DNA of 64,000 nt, taken from Rhyacophila brunnea. Its lineage: Eukaryota > Arthropoda > Insecta > Trichoptera > Rhyacophilidae. Position 1 is the stretch's first letter. Each line of letters starts with the position of its first letter. The translations under genes and the position numbers were made by a program. The stretch spans positions 682,001-746,000 of the forward strand of contig JAGYXB010000665.1 of assembly GCA_022495005.1 (NCBI GenBank). Reading direction: 5' to 3'. The notes beneath the pieces are model-generated. The model did no database searches and was not told where the DNA came from. It worked only from the letters and a program-made list of their open reading frames with translations. Shown in pieces: positions 24,466 through 35,932 of this stretch.

Positions 24466-24750
24466 TTATTATATAAAATACAAAGTTTGTTGTTTGTTTG
24501 TTCCATCCAATTTTGATTTTTTTTTACTACATATTAATAACATTAATAGCGTTTTCATATTTTGGATTCGATTTTAATTTAGTGTTCTTATGTTTGACCT
24601 TTACTCCTATTAGAATTATTTTCATATTGCCATATTGTATTACACAGATATTTTAATATTAAAAAAATAATTACCTCTTATTATTTTTCAAATATCTAAG
24701 ATAAATATAACCACGAAGCGACCCTGTGCGAAGCCGGGTACTTCAGCTAG
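24466..24750 (+). repeat. Tandem second Helitron 3' end
   Basis: The terminal ~285 bp of the Helitron (from TTATTATATAAAATACAAAG to CTTCAGCTAG) are repeated directly after the first CTAG, giving a second CTAG at 24747-24750. Helitron copy 2 has only one such end. Confidence 0.85.
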
Positions 24751-25339
24751 TATTGGAATAAGAAATATGGTCTTGTTTTTACATATTGTTCTATATAAAA
24801 TAACATAGGTAGCATTATTGTTTAGATAAAACGGTTAAATAAAAAACACAAATAATTACAGTTAATTACAAACAAAAAAAAAGTTTATTATATTACCTAC
24901 CTATTTACACATGTGTATTTTGAAAATATTTTATGAAATAAAAATATAACATGGGTTCGTTTTGACATATTGTGTATAAAATTACTTGTTTATATAAACC
25001 TATTAGACACAAAATACAGGTAGGTATGTTGAAAATTTGATTATATAGTTAATTACAATATTTTATCTATTTAACATAATATTATTATCAGAGAAGCCCT
25101 GCATATATAATATGAATTCATACAAAAAAATCGATTATTTAAAACGAAAATGGTTTTATTTGAAATATAATGTATGAAAGTCAGCGTTGAGAAAATAATA
25201 TTTTGAAAAACTATTGATTCCTAAGTATAATTAATCTATTAAAATATTGTCTAATATGGTTGATTGGTTTCTCTGCATTTTTCGCTAAATAATGATATCT
25301 TATTTCTAAATATTTTTTTGAAACTAGTTTCATTAAATT
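24751..25339. other. Spacer, no gene seen
   Basis: AT-rich sequence between the Helitron and the THAP remnant; nothing recognised. Confidence 0.4.
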
Positions 25340-26399
25340 TGTGACATGGTTTGTTAATGGCGAAGTATCATACATGTGAATAATGCCTGTCGACGATTTT
25401 TTTGACGAAGATTTTTTACTTTTGATCTTAATAAAGAAACTTTACGCTTTAACATAAACCGTCGGGGTGTACAGGGAGAACCAAATGAAGAACCAAATGA
25501 TTTTTCGATGTATCATCAGAGGTAACGTCAACATCCATCTTTTCCAGTGTTGGCGGGTTGTGAACCTTCGGCATTGACTGAAAGAAATATATGAATTTTA
25601 TTTGCAAAATTTTCAAAAGGAACTTTAGGCAAGTTGTTATAGAGATATCATTTCATTAAACTATAGTAAAATGCACAAAGTGTTAACTGCACCTGAAGTA
25701 CATTAATATAAAATATCGATGGTATTGAAGACTCTTTCAGCCGGATAATGTGACCGCCTCTGATGAAATCACTTTCCGAGAAATGCTTCCCACAGTAATG
25801 AATATTTGGATGGCACCCAGCTCTCCCGCCCGACTGCATCAATCCACAATTTCCGAAGAACTTCATTTTTCGGAAATCTGAAATAATTTAATTTATATAA
25901 CATTATAAAATTGCTACATATACTCCATTACATACTTCATATAAATACAATTTTTTGTTTGGTATTCTTAAAAATATATTTAACTCTGAAATGAAATATA
26001 AAATCTATGTAAATAATGAATGTCATTAACTAGCTTTTACTCTGAAAAATACATCGTATATTTTGGGTTCAAAATAATATTATGCATCGCAAGATTTTTC
26101 GCAATAAACAACCATTTGACGTTTGATGTAAAAGTGTGAATTGTTATTGTAAAAGATCTTTTAGGAAAAACTATCAATGTATAAATAATTAATAGTATGC
26201 ATATTGTTCCGAAATGCTGTTACTCATTTGTATTCTTCCATTAATAAACACTTTTTTACCGAATAATAACGTATAATAATACAACACTTATTTGTCAATA
26301 AACGTAAAGAAAAATGTAATATTATTATTATAAATACCTGTGAAAAGATACGCCGGCATTTCTCTTGGCTTTGCATCCTATTGCACTGCAAGAGGCCAT
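25340..26399 (-). pseudogene. THAP-domain gene remnant
   Basis: On the minus strand, exon 1 (26399-26338) reads MASCSAIGCKAKRNAGVSFH with the THAP N-terminal C-x4-C, then a GTATTT donor. Exon 2 starts at 25877 (acceptor TTTCAG) with RFPKNEVLRKLWIDAVGRES, holding the invariant Pro and Trp. The C-x2-H pair (CGKHF) and a SIPSIF box, equivalent to AVPTIF, follow but in another frame, so one indel breaks the domain near 25800. A third part from 25577 has a TPRRF/KRKVSLLRSKVKNLRQ-like basic coiled segment, again after a frame change. THAP domains bind DNA and occur in P-element-type transposases and host genes. Two frame breaks suggest a pseudogene, though assembly error cannot be excluded. Confidence 0.7.
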
Positions 26400-28329
26400 G
26401 GTTTTTTTACTTAAAATGTCGACGAAAATATCTTAGTTCTTTCAACATCGAGAGAATAACAATATTATATCCGCCATGTTGTTTTACCAAACGAACTTGA
26501 ATACCAACATTACCAACTGTGTTTCTCTGATTCGTATTTTTTAGTACATAAATGATGGCGTATTCCCTCTCCAGGCTTTCAATCTCTTTGATCATATCTC
26601 ACTTTTTAATTTTTTTGTGGACTGGCTACTTTCAGCATAACTATGTCCAATTATTTAACGTATGGTTTCGAAATAATGTCAAAGAATGAGGTTAGGTCAG
26701 ATGCAAAACAAAAATCGTGAAAAACAATTGAAAGTATAGGTTGGCTATGAATAGTAGAAAAATTGGGTCTTTTTACTGGTTCTCCGCCGTCGCGAACTGC
26801 CATCTGTCAGTGAGCGCAGTGTTGCCAACCGAACTATAATTATAGTACATTTTGGTGGTCCGCGTACTATTAAAAATGTATGTAATGTAGGTAGGTATTG
26901 ATACACCCCTGTTACAGGCGGGCTTCTCCCGGTGTAAAATAATCATTTAGTAGCTATAAGTCGAAACGTAACCCTGACCTCTAGAAAAGGCTTCATAAAC
27001 CATCTAATCTGATTTCTTGCTCAACCACGTAAGTATTTTTTATTCATATGTAAGGGCCTTCGTCCGGTGTGTGAAAATCACAGATTGGGCGGAGGTGTAA
27101 TTAAGATAAATTTAATATAATTTAAAAAGTGTAAATGATGATGGATGAAAGAGATAATTTTAAGACTAAATGTAAGTATTCAAATATAATAAATTTTGCC
27201 GCGCATTGCGCAACGGTGAAATCCTTGCGCGCTGGCGCCAAGGTCAGGCTCGTGATTCGCCGAATCAAAGATCATGCGATCAGATTTGGCCAATCACGAG
27301 TCCTTTTTACTAGTCGGCGTGGGTACGGGAAATTAAAAAAAAAAAAAAAAAAGTTAGTAAGCGTCCCTTTTCCAACATGTACGGACCTGCGAAACTTATT
27401 GTAAAAACAAAATATATAAACCTGTCAAGAAAATTTAAAATATAAGATAATACTAAGTTACGCACGAGACAGACGTGGTTTCATTTAATTTCTCCTCAAT
27501 TTAATAATATCTTTTTTTGTGAATCCAGTGTTCGATGGACACCTGAGCTAGCCGCTGGAACCCTGGATATCTCAGTACATCACAAATACCACAATTTTGA
27601 AAAATGGAATTAATTGAATTCGCCGGTTAGGTTAGATTAAATGGAAATAATTAAGTACAAGATAAAAAGAACTTTTTATATACGTTTTTAAATTTTCTGT
27701 TGAATCATAGTTTACTTGACTAGCTTAAACGACCAAAAAAAATTGTATTTGATAGAAATAATACTGAAATGTCATTTTGACATTCATATTGATTTCCTTA
27801 GTAAGGCACGTATATATTAATAATTTAGTTGCTAGGACCACCCTCTTAGCAACCGATAATAGTGGATTGGATTACGGATTTCTTCCGAAATAACTTTTCA
27901 TACAAAACAGAATTAACTGAAAATGAATTCAATTCTACTTAAAGATGGCTAAAAGTGGCTAAAAAAATGCATTGGCATTGTGTTCTGATATATTCTAAAG
28001 GTTTCAAATTTCTAGCTAGTCGGAAAGTTAGTTAAAAATCGATTGCAAGATTTTTACCGGACAAATAAGAATACAACCTAATAAAAACGTTGTAAAATGG
28101 AATTAATTGCATTCGCCGATTAGCATTTTACGGTCGTAAGAGGTGTTTAAATAAAGCAGGGCATCGGAATTTCTCGAATTCTCCGTTATGTTTACGTGAT
28201 AAACATTTTCAACACGTCCTATAATTTTTGCGGAAATACTTCATTTCTTGGACCGCGTACTATAATTCGATGACAAAAAGATAGCTGAATTCCAAAATGT
28301 CGACTGACAGCTCTTAGATTATAATTATT
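26400..28329. other. Spacer, no gene seen
   Basis: The upstream side of the THAP remnant should hold its former promoter. A short direct repeat (GGAATTAATTG[A/C]ATTCGCCG) occurs near 27604 and 28099. A 17-base A-run lies near 27335. No convincing exons. Confidence 0.4.
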
Positions 28330-28800
28330 AGCCGGCTCGCACATCACAACTCGCCTTGTGTGCCTGACGGCCATAAATCAAATTTTCTGAGACCGCCGAT
28401 GAATGTTGCATGCTACAACCTCGCACATCTGCCTAGCGGCAAACGTCAAACGCGAAAAAGGAGAGTCTCTCGTCTGCCATTTTTATTGTGTTGATTGTAT
28501 GAACAAACGTCAAACGCGGTGACCAGCGATGAGCGAGCAATGACAGTGTAGACAGAGATAGAGACAGAAATGGCCGATGGCCGCGGGCTGTGCGCTTGCG
28601 CGGAGTCGACTTTTTTTAGATACAACATGCAGGCTGTAGCAGAATGCGACATGTTGCATGCAGCATCGTCGCAGCGTCGAGTTGCATCGGCCAATCTGCG
28701 AAGCTCCATTTGATAACGTTTGTTTCTTGGTTTACGATGACGTCACATCGACAAATTCGTCGTAAGACGCATGCGGCGAGTTCTGATGTGCGAGCCCTCT
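28330..28800. mobile_element. MITE with 26-bp TIRs
   Basis: GGCTCGCACATCACAACTCG at the left (28330-28355) is matched inverted at 28775-28800 with few mismatches. TTA lies on both sides, as expected for PIF/Harbinger (TWA target), but this is only suggestive. GC-richer than its surroundings; the frame at 28446-28709 is an incidental product of this. Confidence 0.7.
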
Positions 28801-29964
28801 TATAAGCTAAAGACGGCGGAGGACCTCACAACCACCCTATTTTTTTCTACCTTTAATTTAGGTACCTACTGAAATTATTATAAAGACTGCTTCTTACCCT
28901 GCGACTTAAATGTCTTCGGAGAATAAAATTGTAAACGAGACGTACATACCTACTTCTACTCCGACTAAAAATGAAAAGCGAGGTCACTGTGATAATGTTA
29001 CGACGAAAACAGGTCATTGTCTCAAGTAATACAGTTTTGCAGTAGATACCTACCTATTCTGAAGTTTGATTGTAAAGGTTAATTTTTGCATAGTTTAGTT
29101 TGTTTTTGAACAGAATTTACTTAAAATTTGTAACAATTTTTTTTAAGAATAGGTATTATGGAAATTTTTCTTGGACAAAAGGGTCTACATGTTCATGTCA
29201 TACTTTTTGTCGAAGCCTTGGACTAATCACTGATCCATGACAGAACCGTCATATTTTTTTTTGAGAAAAGATGGCAACACTGTTAACGATAAAAAAAACA
29301 GCTGTCAAAATACGACTGCGATGCGTATATTATCTATGGAGTTTACTAAACATAATTAATGATACATCGTTACGATTTGATTTCAACCTCAAACATTTGG
29401 CGTTTACATTTGTCTATGGCACCCTAATTTTTAATGGGTGGGAATTAATCGCACAATGCAATAATCAAAATTCACAAAAAAAATAACTTAACATTTGGAA
29501 AGTAGTTTTCACACATAATAAATGATTTCACAAATAAATAAATGAAATCACATAAAATAGTTTGTTTCACAAAACAAAAATCATAAATCACTCATTGTAA
29601 ATATAAATTCACTCAATTTTGACAACTGCACACATTTGTAAAATTGTTTTCACCGATAAATAATATATCGCACAAAGATAAGGTAGAAATTCACAAATGT
29701 CAAGCTAATAATTGTAGCAGCAATACAATTTATTAGAAGGCAATCGCAAAAATGATGGTGAGTGTCAATATAATTAATGTTTAACGCAGTAATATAAATA
29801 TGTATATATTCTTGCTGCTATCGTTCATAAAAAATTATTATTTGATGTAAATCTACAACCAAATAACACCACCTAGGTATATCTTTTTCAGTTCATCGAT
29901 ATAAATTTTGGTAAATGTGGCGCAGATGCCGTCATGAGATTGTATAAGTATATTTTTTGAACGA
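28801..29964. other. Spacer, no gene seen
   Basis: AT-rich. The frame at 29271-29486 has no motif and no splice partner. Confidence 0.4.
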
Positions 29965-30033
29965 AACCTAACCTAATCTAATCCAACTTAACCTAACTTA
30001 ACCTAACCTAACCTAACCCAACCCAACCTAACC
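29965..30033. repeat. Interstitial telomere-type (CCTAA)n tract, left
   Basis: About 13 imperfect CCTAA/CCCAA/CTTAA units, i.e. TTAGG on the minus strand, the ancestral insect telomere repeat. They directly abut the poly-A end of the LINE at 30034-32316. Confidence 0.85.
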
Positions 30034-32316
30034 TTTTTTTCCGGCAGGGGGAAATCTTCGTAAGACACCACCAACAGTCAGCGGCGACTGGCTGGTGGTA
30101 GTGTGAGATTTTTACCCACTAAAACCCCCCTCCTCTTCTCAGCGGCCACCCCACCACTGGCAGCTATGTCTTTGTCCTATTTCAGGCCACGTTTAATCCT
30201 CGCCGGGATCTTTTGTCCTCTTCTTTTTCGCTCAGCACGCACGATGCAAACTTGGACCATGCTGACCATGCATCGCTACTCCCCAGCATAGAGGAGACCA
30301 TGTTCGTCGGCGAGAGCTCCTGTTCACCTGTCTTGCATTTCAAGATGGCTCTCAACTCTTGCCATGCTGGGCAGTCAAAAAGCATGTGATTCGCATCATC
30401 CTCAATACATCCGCCGCACTGATGGCACTCACGGGTAGCTTCCTTACCTATTCTGTATAGGTAAGTTCCGAAGCATCCGTGTTCCGTGAGCATTTGTGTC
30501 AGGTGGTAGCTCAACTCGCCGTGTTTTCTCTGGCACCATGCTTTGAGGTCACCGACGAGTTTATGCGTCCACCTGCCTTTTGCGGATGTATTCCACCTTT
30601 CTTGCCACTTATGCATGGTCAGCTCTCTGGCTTCAGCCTTCTGCGTCCCGTTGTACACCGCTTGCCTTTCGTGTGCTAGCAGGTCAACAGGCGGGATTGC
30701 AGTAAGCACCAATATGGCTTCTTCCGACACCGTGCGGTATGCCGATGCGACTCTCAGTGCACTTCTCCGTTGAACTCTGGCTAGGCTGAGTCGTGTCCTC
30801 TCGATATTTGTTGTCTCTGCCCATATCGGAGCACCGTATAGGAGTATGGAGTGTACGACTTCGCTATAGAGTTTCCTCCTTTTAGGTTTCGGCCCACCTA
30901 TGTTAGGCATGAGTCTGACAAGGTCTTCGCCTACTTTCGCCGCTTTTGAAGCTGCTTTTTCCGCGTGCTCCGCAAACCATCGTTTATCGTCGATCTGCAC
31001 TCCGAGATACCGTAGAGATCGTGAGAATGGTACCACAAACCCGTCAACTTCGAGTGTTGGGGGAGCCAGCTTTCTTCGTCTTGTGAAAAAGATAGCTTCA
31101 GTTTTCTGGACGGCTAGTTCGAGTCCCGCATTGTTCAGCCATTTCTTCACGCTTCGTATGGCTTCTTCTCTAGCTGGGCGAAGCGTTGGTACCGTTTTTG
31201 CCGTAACAATGATAGCCACCGTCAGCAAATGCTGTCATTACGGCTTCTTTGGGCATGGGCACCCTCAGCAGGCCATCGTACATGGCATTCCACAGGGCCG
31301 GTCCCAATACTCAACCCTGAGGAACCCCTGCTGTGATGCTTCGCTCACACTTCTTGCTCGCACTGTCATACTCTAGTACCCTATCGGAGAAATAGCTGCG
31401 TATTAGTTTTAGCAGATGTCCTTGGGTCCCAATTTCGGTCAATGCGTTGAGGGTCCTTTCCCAATTGGCCGTGTTAAAGGCATTTTCAATATCCAGGGCA
31501 ATCAGTACGCAATGTTTGCAGGCCTTAACGCTTCCGTGCCATGCATCCCGGATCATTGCTACGAAATTTGCTATCGCGTCGATGGTGGATCGGCTTGGTC
31601 GGAACCCATACTGTTGCGGCGATAGTCCCGTCTCTTCGCCTTCTAGGAATTGATGGAGTCTTTGTAGGATTAGTCTTTTCAGCAGTTTCCCGACTGCGTC
31701 CAGCATGCAAAGTGGTCTATACGAGGAAGGGCCAGGTATGCCGTGCTTCTCTTTAGAAATGAGCACGAGTCTTTGCTTCTTCCAGGGAGTTGCAAAGATT
31801 CCTTCGGACATACAAGCATTATATACAGCTAGCAGCATATCAGGGTCCCTCAAAGCGATTCGCTTAATGAACGCATTTGGGATGCAATCCGGGCCAGGTG
31901 CTTTGGCCACTTTAATCCGCTTTGCTGCTTCTATCAGTTCAGCCCGAGAGAATGGAATAACTACGTCATCCTGGTCTGTCGCTGTCTGCTTTCCTCTCTC
32001 AGGATGCCGCGGAAAAAGTCCATCTACTACAGACTCCAGATTTTTTGGGTTCTCGAGGTAGGGGTCAACGGTTGTTTTCCGGAGCTTGTTTCGCACTAAC
32101 TTGTAAGGCATTCCCCATGGGTTGGTGTTAATAGAGTGACACAGTTCTGCGCAGCATCTCGCCTTGCTCTCTTTGATGGCTCTCTGTAATGGTTTTTTGG
32201 CATCGCGGTAGGCAAGCCGTTTTTCCTCATTGCAAGGACTTCGCTGCGCTCGGCGTCGGGATGATAGACACTCACGACGAATCACAGCAATTTCGTCGAT
32301 CCACCAGTAGACAGGA
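30034..32316 (-). mobile_element. R1-clade (SART/TRAS-like) LINE fragment within telomeric repeats
   Basis: 5'-truncated, minus-strand, non-LTR element. Its sense strand starts inside ORF2 at the EN-RT linker (YWWIDEIAVIRRECL), runs through RT and a C-terminal CCHC motif, and ends in a short 3' UTR and an A7 tail at about 30034-30040 next to GGTTAGG. TTAGG-strand repeats lie on both sides and in the sense orientation. That is the arrangement of SART-type elements, which insert specifically into (TTAGG)n. No EN domain or ORF1 remains. Confidence 0.8.
30182..32313 (-). pseudogene. LINE ORF2: reverse transcriptase, broken
   Basis: The first frame (about 32313-31311) carries RT blocks: KAPGPDCIPN, SSYRPLCMLDAVGKLLKRLI, QYGFRPSRSTIDAI and ALDIENAFNTANW, ending GVPQG followed by TGA in place of the usual Ser codon. 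The next segment (VLGPALWNAMYDGLL) runs up to the FADD catalytic box, where bases are lost, so the second catalytic Asp and the frame are gone. The frame resuming with VAIIVTAKTVPTL (about 31225 to 30182) holds the thumb and CHQCGG...HMLFDCPAW, the C-terminal CCHC knuckle. Two inactivating lesions; not functional. The open frames on the + strand here are antisense shadows. Confidence 0.85.
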
Positions 32317-32352
32317 ACCCAACCTAACCTAACCTAACCTACCCCAACCTAA
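32317..32352. repeat. Interstitial telomere-type (CCTAA)n tract, right
   Basis: About six to seven CCTAA/CCCAA units next to the 5' truncation point of the LINE. Confidence 0.8.
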
Positions 32353-34376
32353 TATTACCTAATATAATCTTAGTTTGTGATAATGATGCATTTCAAATTT
32401 TAAATTAACAATTATTAATAATTGGATCGAAAAACCTATGCGCAGACAGAAAAGGGTATTTATTATAATCTACATGGAATAAACTGTTTTCGTAAAAAAA
32501 AATCATAAAAGCTCATGACGGCATATGCGGCACAATTACCTAAGTCTTAATTAACGTCATTTTTTAAATAGGTACTTATAGTATTATTTGAATCTGAAAG
32601 TAGGTACCTAATACATACTTATGTTTTGCCAAAATATGGTTTAAAATCATTAAACCTATTTTTCTTAGTGTCTGTGTTCATTTACGATTAATTAGTTACA
32701 ATAGTATATTGATACGTGAAGACTACTTTTTCCTTAGTGCAAATCGATCATTTGAGAGTTGTCGTTGATTTGTGAATATCATCCATTTCCTATGTGACGA
32801 ACATCTTTTTAAATGTTGTCAGCGCTTTGTGAAAACAGTCTATTCAATTGTGCGAATATATATTATATTCTCCGTTTTTAATAAGTGCTTTTGAACGTCT
32901 TGAAGAACCTGGTAGTTTTTAGGGTTTCTTTTGCATTGACTTGACATATTATTATCGTAAGATGTAATCCCATTGTCTGTCATGATTGCCTATCATTCAA
33001 AATGAATCCAAACTAACTTGACGTTTGGATTCGTTACCTAATTGAATTGATTAATACATAAGCGAACAGACTAAAAACAAATAAACGATGTTTTTGTTCG
33101 CTTAGGTTGTTTCATGGCCATGTTCTGTGTTATCAGGGTTTGAAATTATATTGAATAGACCTGCCGCCGAGCTGTTTTTGAACAGGTATTTTATTGAGTC
33201 ATAATAAATAATTACCTAGGTACCTACTGACATATCTAGGGGGTGTCGGGTAGCTCAGGTGGTGGTGTTTAGCACCCCTCGATAGTACATTTTTTTTTTT
33301 TACTTTTTTTTAGTAACTTGTTATTTCTAGTCGTTCTCGTTGATTATGTATATCCGGGTGTGTAACACAGTTTTATTTTATTTCCAGTAATAATACGCTC
33401 AGAACTTTTCGAGTTATTGTTTATTCAGAACACAAGTACACATTAACATTGTTTTCTAATAAAATTAACTCCTTCAGAATATTGAACAAAGTTGGAAACC
33501 ACTGGTTAATATTATATTGTTTCTCGTCAACGTATTTTAGTATTTATTAAATTTGAAACTATGTTTATCCACAATAAAATTAACTCCTTCAGAAAAGTTG
33601 GAAACCAGTTGTTTGCTCGTCAGCGTATTTTAATATTTGTTACATTTGAAACTATGTTTATCCACAATAGGTTGACTTTATAATCTTATTATTTATTTAC
33701 ATTAATAATATTATCACTTAACTTATTCGTCTTTATCCGCTTATAGTAATTTATATTTAAATAATCAACACGATTATTTAAAACGCAAAGTAATTAAATT
33801 ATGAATTGCCAATGTGACAGCTGGGTGCTTGTTTGTTTACGCGGAGGGTGTGAAAATAGCGCGATGTTTTCGATTTTTTTTTCTTGGAGACAACATACGT
33901 GGTGTCTCTTTGAATGGCAATTTATATCTGTTTTATTTGAAAGAAATGGGCGGTATCATACTTCCACGGCGGCCATTGCAAAGTTGTGATTGGTCGATTC
34001 CCAAAATGGCCGTCAAAGAGTCCATGTGTTTAAAAAATGCTGAGCCGTTTTCTCCACTTTATTTGGCGATCCGACATTTTCAAAGGCTGTAGTTTTTTTT
34101 GTTTTCCTTTATATAAGTGGGTGTACTTGATTCCAAAAAAAAATTCCGGAAAATGTTCATTTAATTTTCTTTTGAAAATTTCTCATCCCACCCTTGCATC
34201 TGTCAGATGGGCATTCCGAAAAAATTCACCTTTTCAAAATCAGCTTGTTGAGGTGTCAAAATTGCATGGGATTGCATTTACAGATATCAAGAAAATTACG
34301 AGCTCGCAGAATTACGATCGATTTGAAAATCGTTTCTAGCTGTTTTTTGTACACCGACTTATACGGTATATTCTTA
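32353..34376. other. Spacer, no gene seen
   Basis: Holds one copy (32956-33040) of a short dispersed repeat (CGTAAGATGTAATCCCA...ACTTGACGTTTGGATTC) whose partner is at 38006-38092. A local duplication (ACTATGTTTATCCACAATA) is at about 33560 and 33650. Frames at 33801-34382 have no motif. Confidence 0.4.
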
Positions 34377-34384
34377 GTCTAATC

Positions 34385-34766
34385 CAGTGACGTCCTTAGA
34401 CAAAATGCCGCCCATGGGCAACGCCATAGTAACACCCCATTTTTTATACAGTATTTTTTTATCATCCGTGCACGTGTCGTTTCTGGTCACCATGGACGTC
34501 GAAAAGCAACGGAAGTAAACTAGACATCGCGAACCCGACAAAAAAAATTGATCCTGTCAAACATTTTACGTTAATTATTACTTAATACATTTTGTTTCCA
34601 ACCAGTGAGCTGATTTTTTTATGGAAATATATTTTGTTATTAGGTACTAAGTTCAGATAGCTATTTCTATATATTATACCAAATGATTATCCTCGATTTG
34701 CCGCCCTTCGAATAACTGTCGCCCCCAAGCGACGCTCAATCTGCCTACCCCTACGAGACTTCACTG
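34385..34766. mobile_element. hAT-like MITE with perfect 8-bp target duplication
   Basis: Starts CAGTGACGTCC and ends inverted as CAGTGAAGTCT. Flanked by the exact duplication GTCTAATC (34377-34384 and 34767-34774). 382 bp, non-coding. Confidence 0.85.
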
Positions 34767-35084
34767 GTCTAATCTTACATATTATAAATCGCATATTCGT
34801 AAATTACAATTTTACTATTCCTATTACTTAATATCTAATTATTTGCTTCCGCTCATCCCTTACACACCAGCAAAATCCCGCTAAATAGCCAAGTGATACG
34901 ATCATAGGTATTTCGCTCCGCTAATTGACTTAGGAGGTCAAGAGCCGCTTTTTAGGCCTAAAAAACCTTATTTCCGACTTCCCATTTAAGACGGGAAGTC
35001 CATGGGTATGTCACTACCTACCTAACCACCAAGCACATTTCGGAATGTAATATTATATTTTTCTTTTTAAAAACATACTAGTGG

Positions 35085-35384
35085 GTCTATTCTATACTTA
35101 TCGACCACTAAAGTGATAAAGAGATTAATAGTATCACACTTAGGGTAGGTTTGTATCAAAATATTAGCACTTTTTGTAACAATTACACGAAGTTGGTGTT
35201 TATTGTTTCAATAAGTGCGATATTTTAACAGCAGCAAAATAGGTGCTGTTAAAATATAGCACTTATTGCAACAATAAAAACCAACTTCGTGTAATTGTTA
35301 CAAAAAGTGCTAATATTTTAATACAAACCTACCCTAAGTTTGATACAATTTATCACTTTAGTGTTCGATAAGTATAGAATAGAC
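35085..35384. repeat. 300-bp near-perfect foldback palindrome
   Basis: From GTCTATTCTATACTTATCG (35085) the sequence is mirrored to CGATAAGTATAGAATAGAC (ending 35384). Arms are about 140 bp, meeting at GCTGTTAAAA near 35250. A partial relative of one arm occurs near 62466. Probably a foldback MITE. Confidence 0.85.
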
Positions 35385-35932
35385 GCACAGGTACCTAGAA
35401 AATAATTAGAAAAGGTGAATAACGAAATAAAATTATCTAAGTCATTATAATGACAGTAGGATTAAGTTATCAAATAATAATTATTACTTTATCTTGTGAA
35501 TATGTATAATAATACCTATTCACAATTAATAGATGATTGAATATTTTGTTTCTTTGTATAGGCATTCATAATTATTTACAGATTTTAATTTAAGTATTAT
35601 TATTCTCATAACTAGCTACATAGACATAGGTAACGAATTTAATTTTAAAATAAGTGTTGTTGATAATATCAAATCATATTGATGTGATGTTAGCGAAAGT
35701 AACATTATTTTCATATATTAGTCTATGATTATATTATTTTGAAGTTGATCAATAATATAGCTAGGTAGGTACGGATTGTCTGTAAGTATGATCGAAATCG
35801 ACGTTTGTTTCTTGGAAATGTAAATAAAAAGACAAACATGGTTTAAAAAAAAGTATAGTCAGCAGTAGTAATATATTATAATATAACTCTTGATCGATTA
35901 CCATCTCCTGTGTACCGTATTTATTATTCAAA
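35385..35932. other. Upstream region of gene C
   Basis: AT-rich. No TATA box that I would defend; presumably contains the promoter and 5' UTR of gene C. Confidence 0.35.

Noticed and set aside
27335..27352. 17-base A-run as a retroposon tail
   Set aside because: No element body upstream and no target duplication recognised.
28446..28709. Cys- and Arg-rich minus-strand frame of 87 codons
   Set aside because: It lies wholly inside a MITE with matching TIRs and is explained by its GC content.
30479..32061. Several + strand open frames across the telomeric LINE
   Set aside because: They are antisense to a clear reverse transcriptase and have no motifs.
33801..34382. Cluster of overlapping short frames
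   Set aside because: No motif, no splice structure and competing frames; treated as chance.
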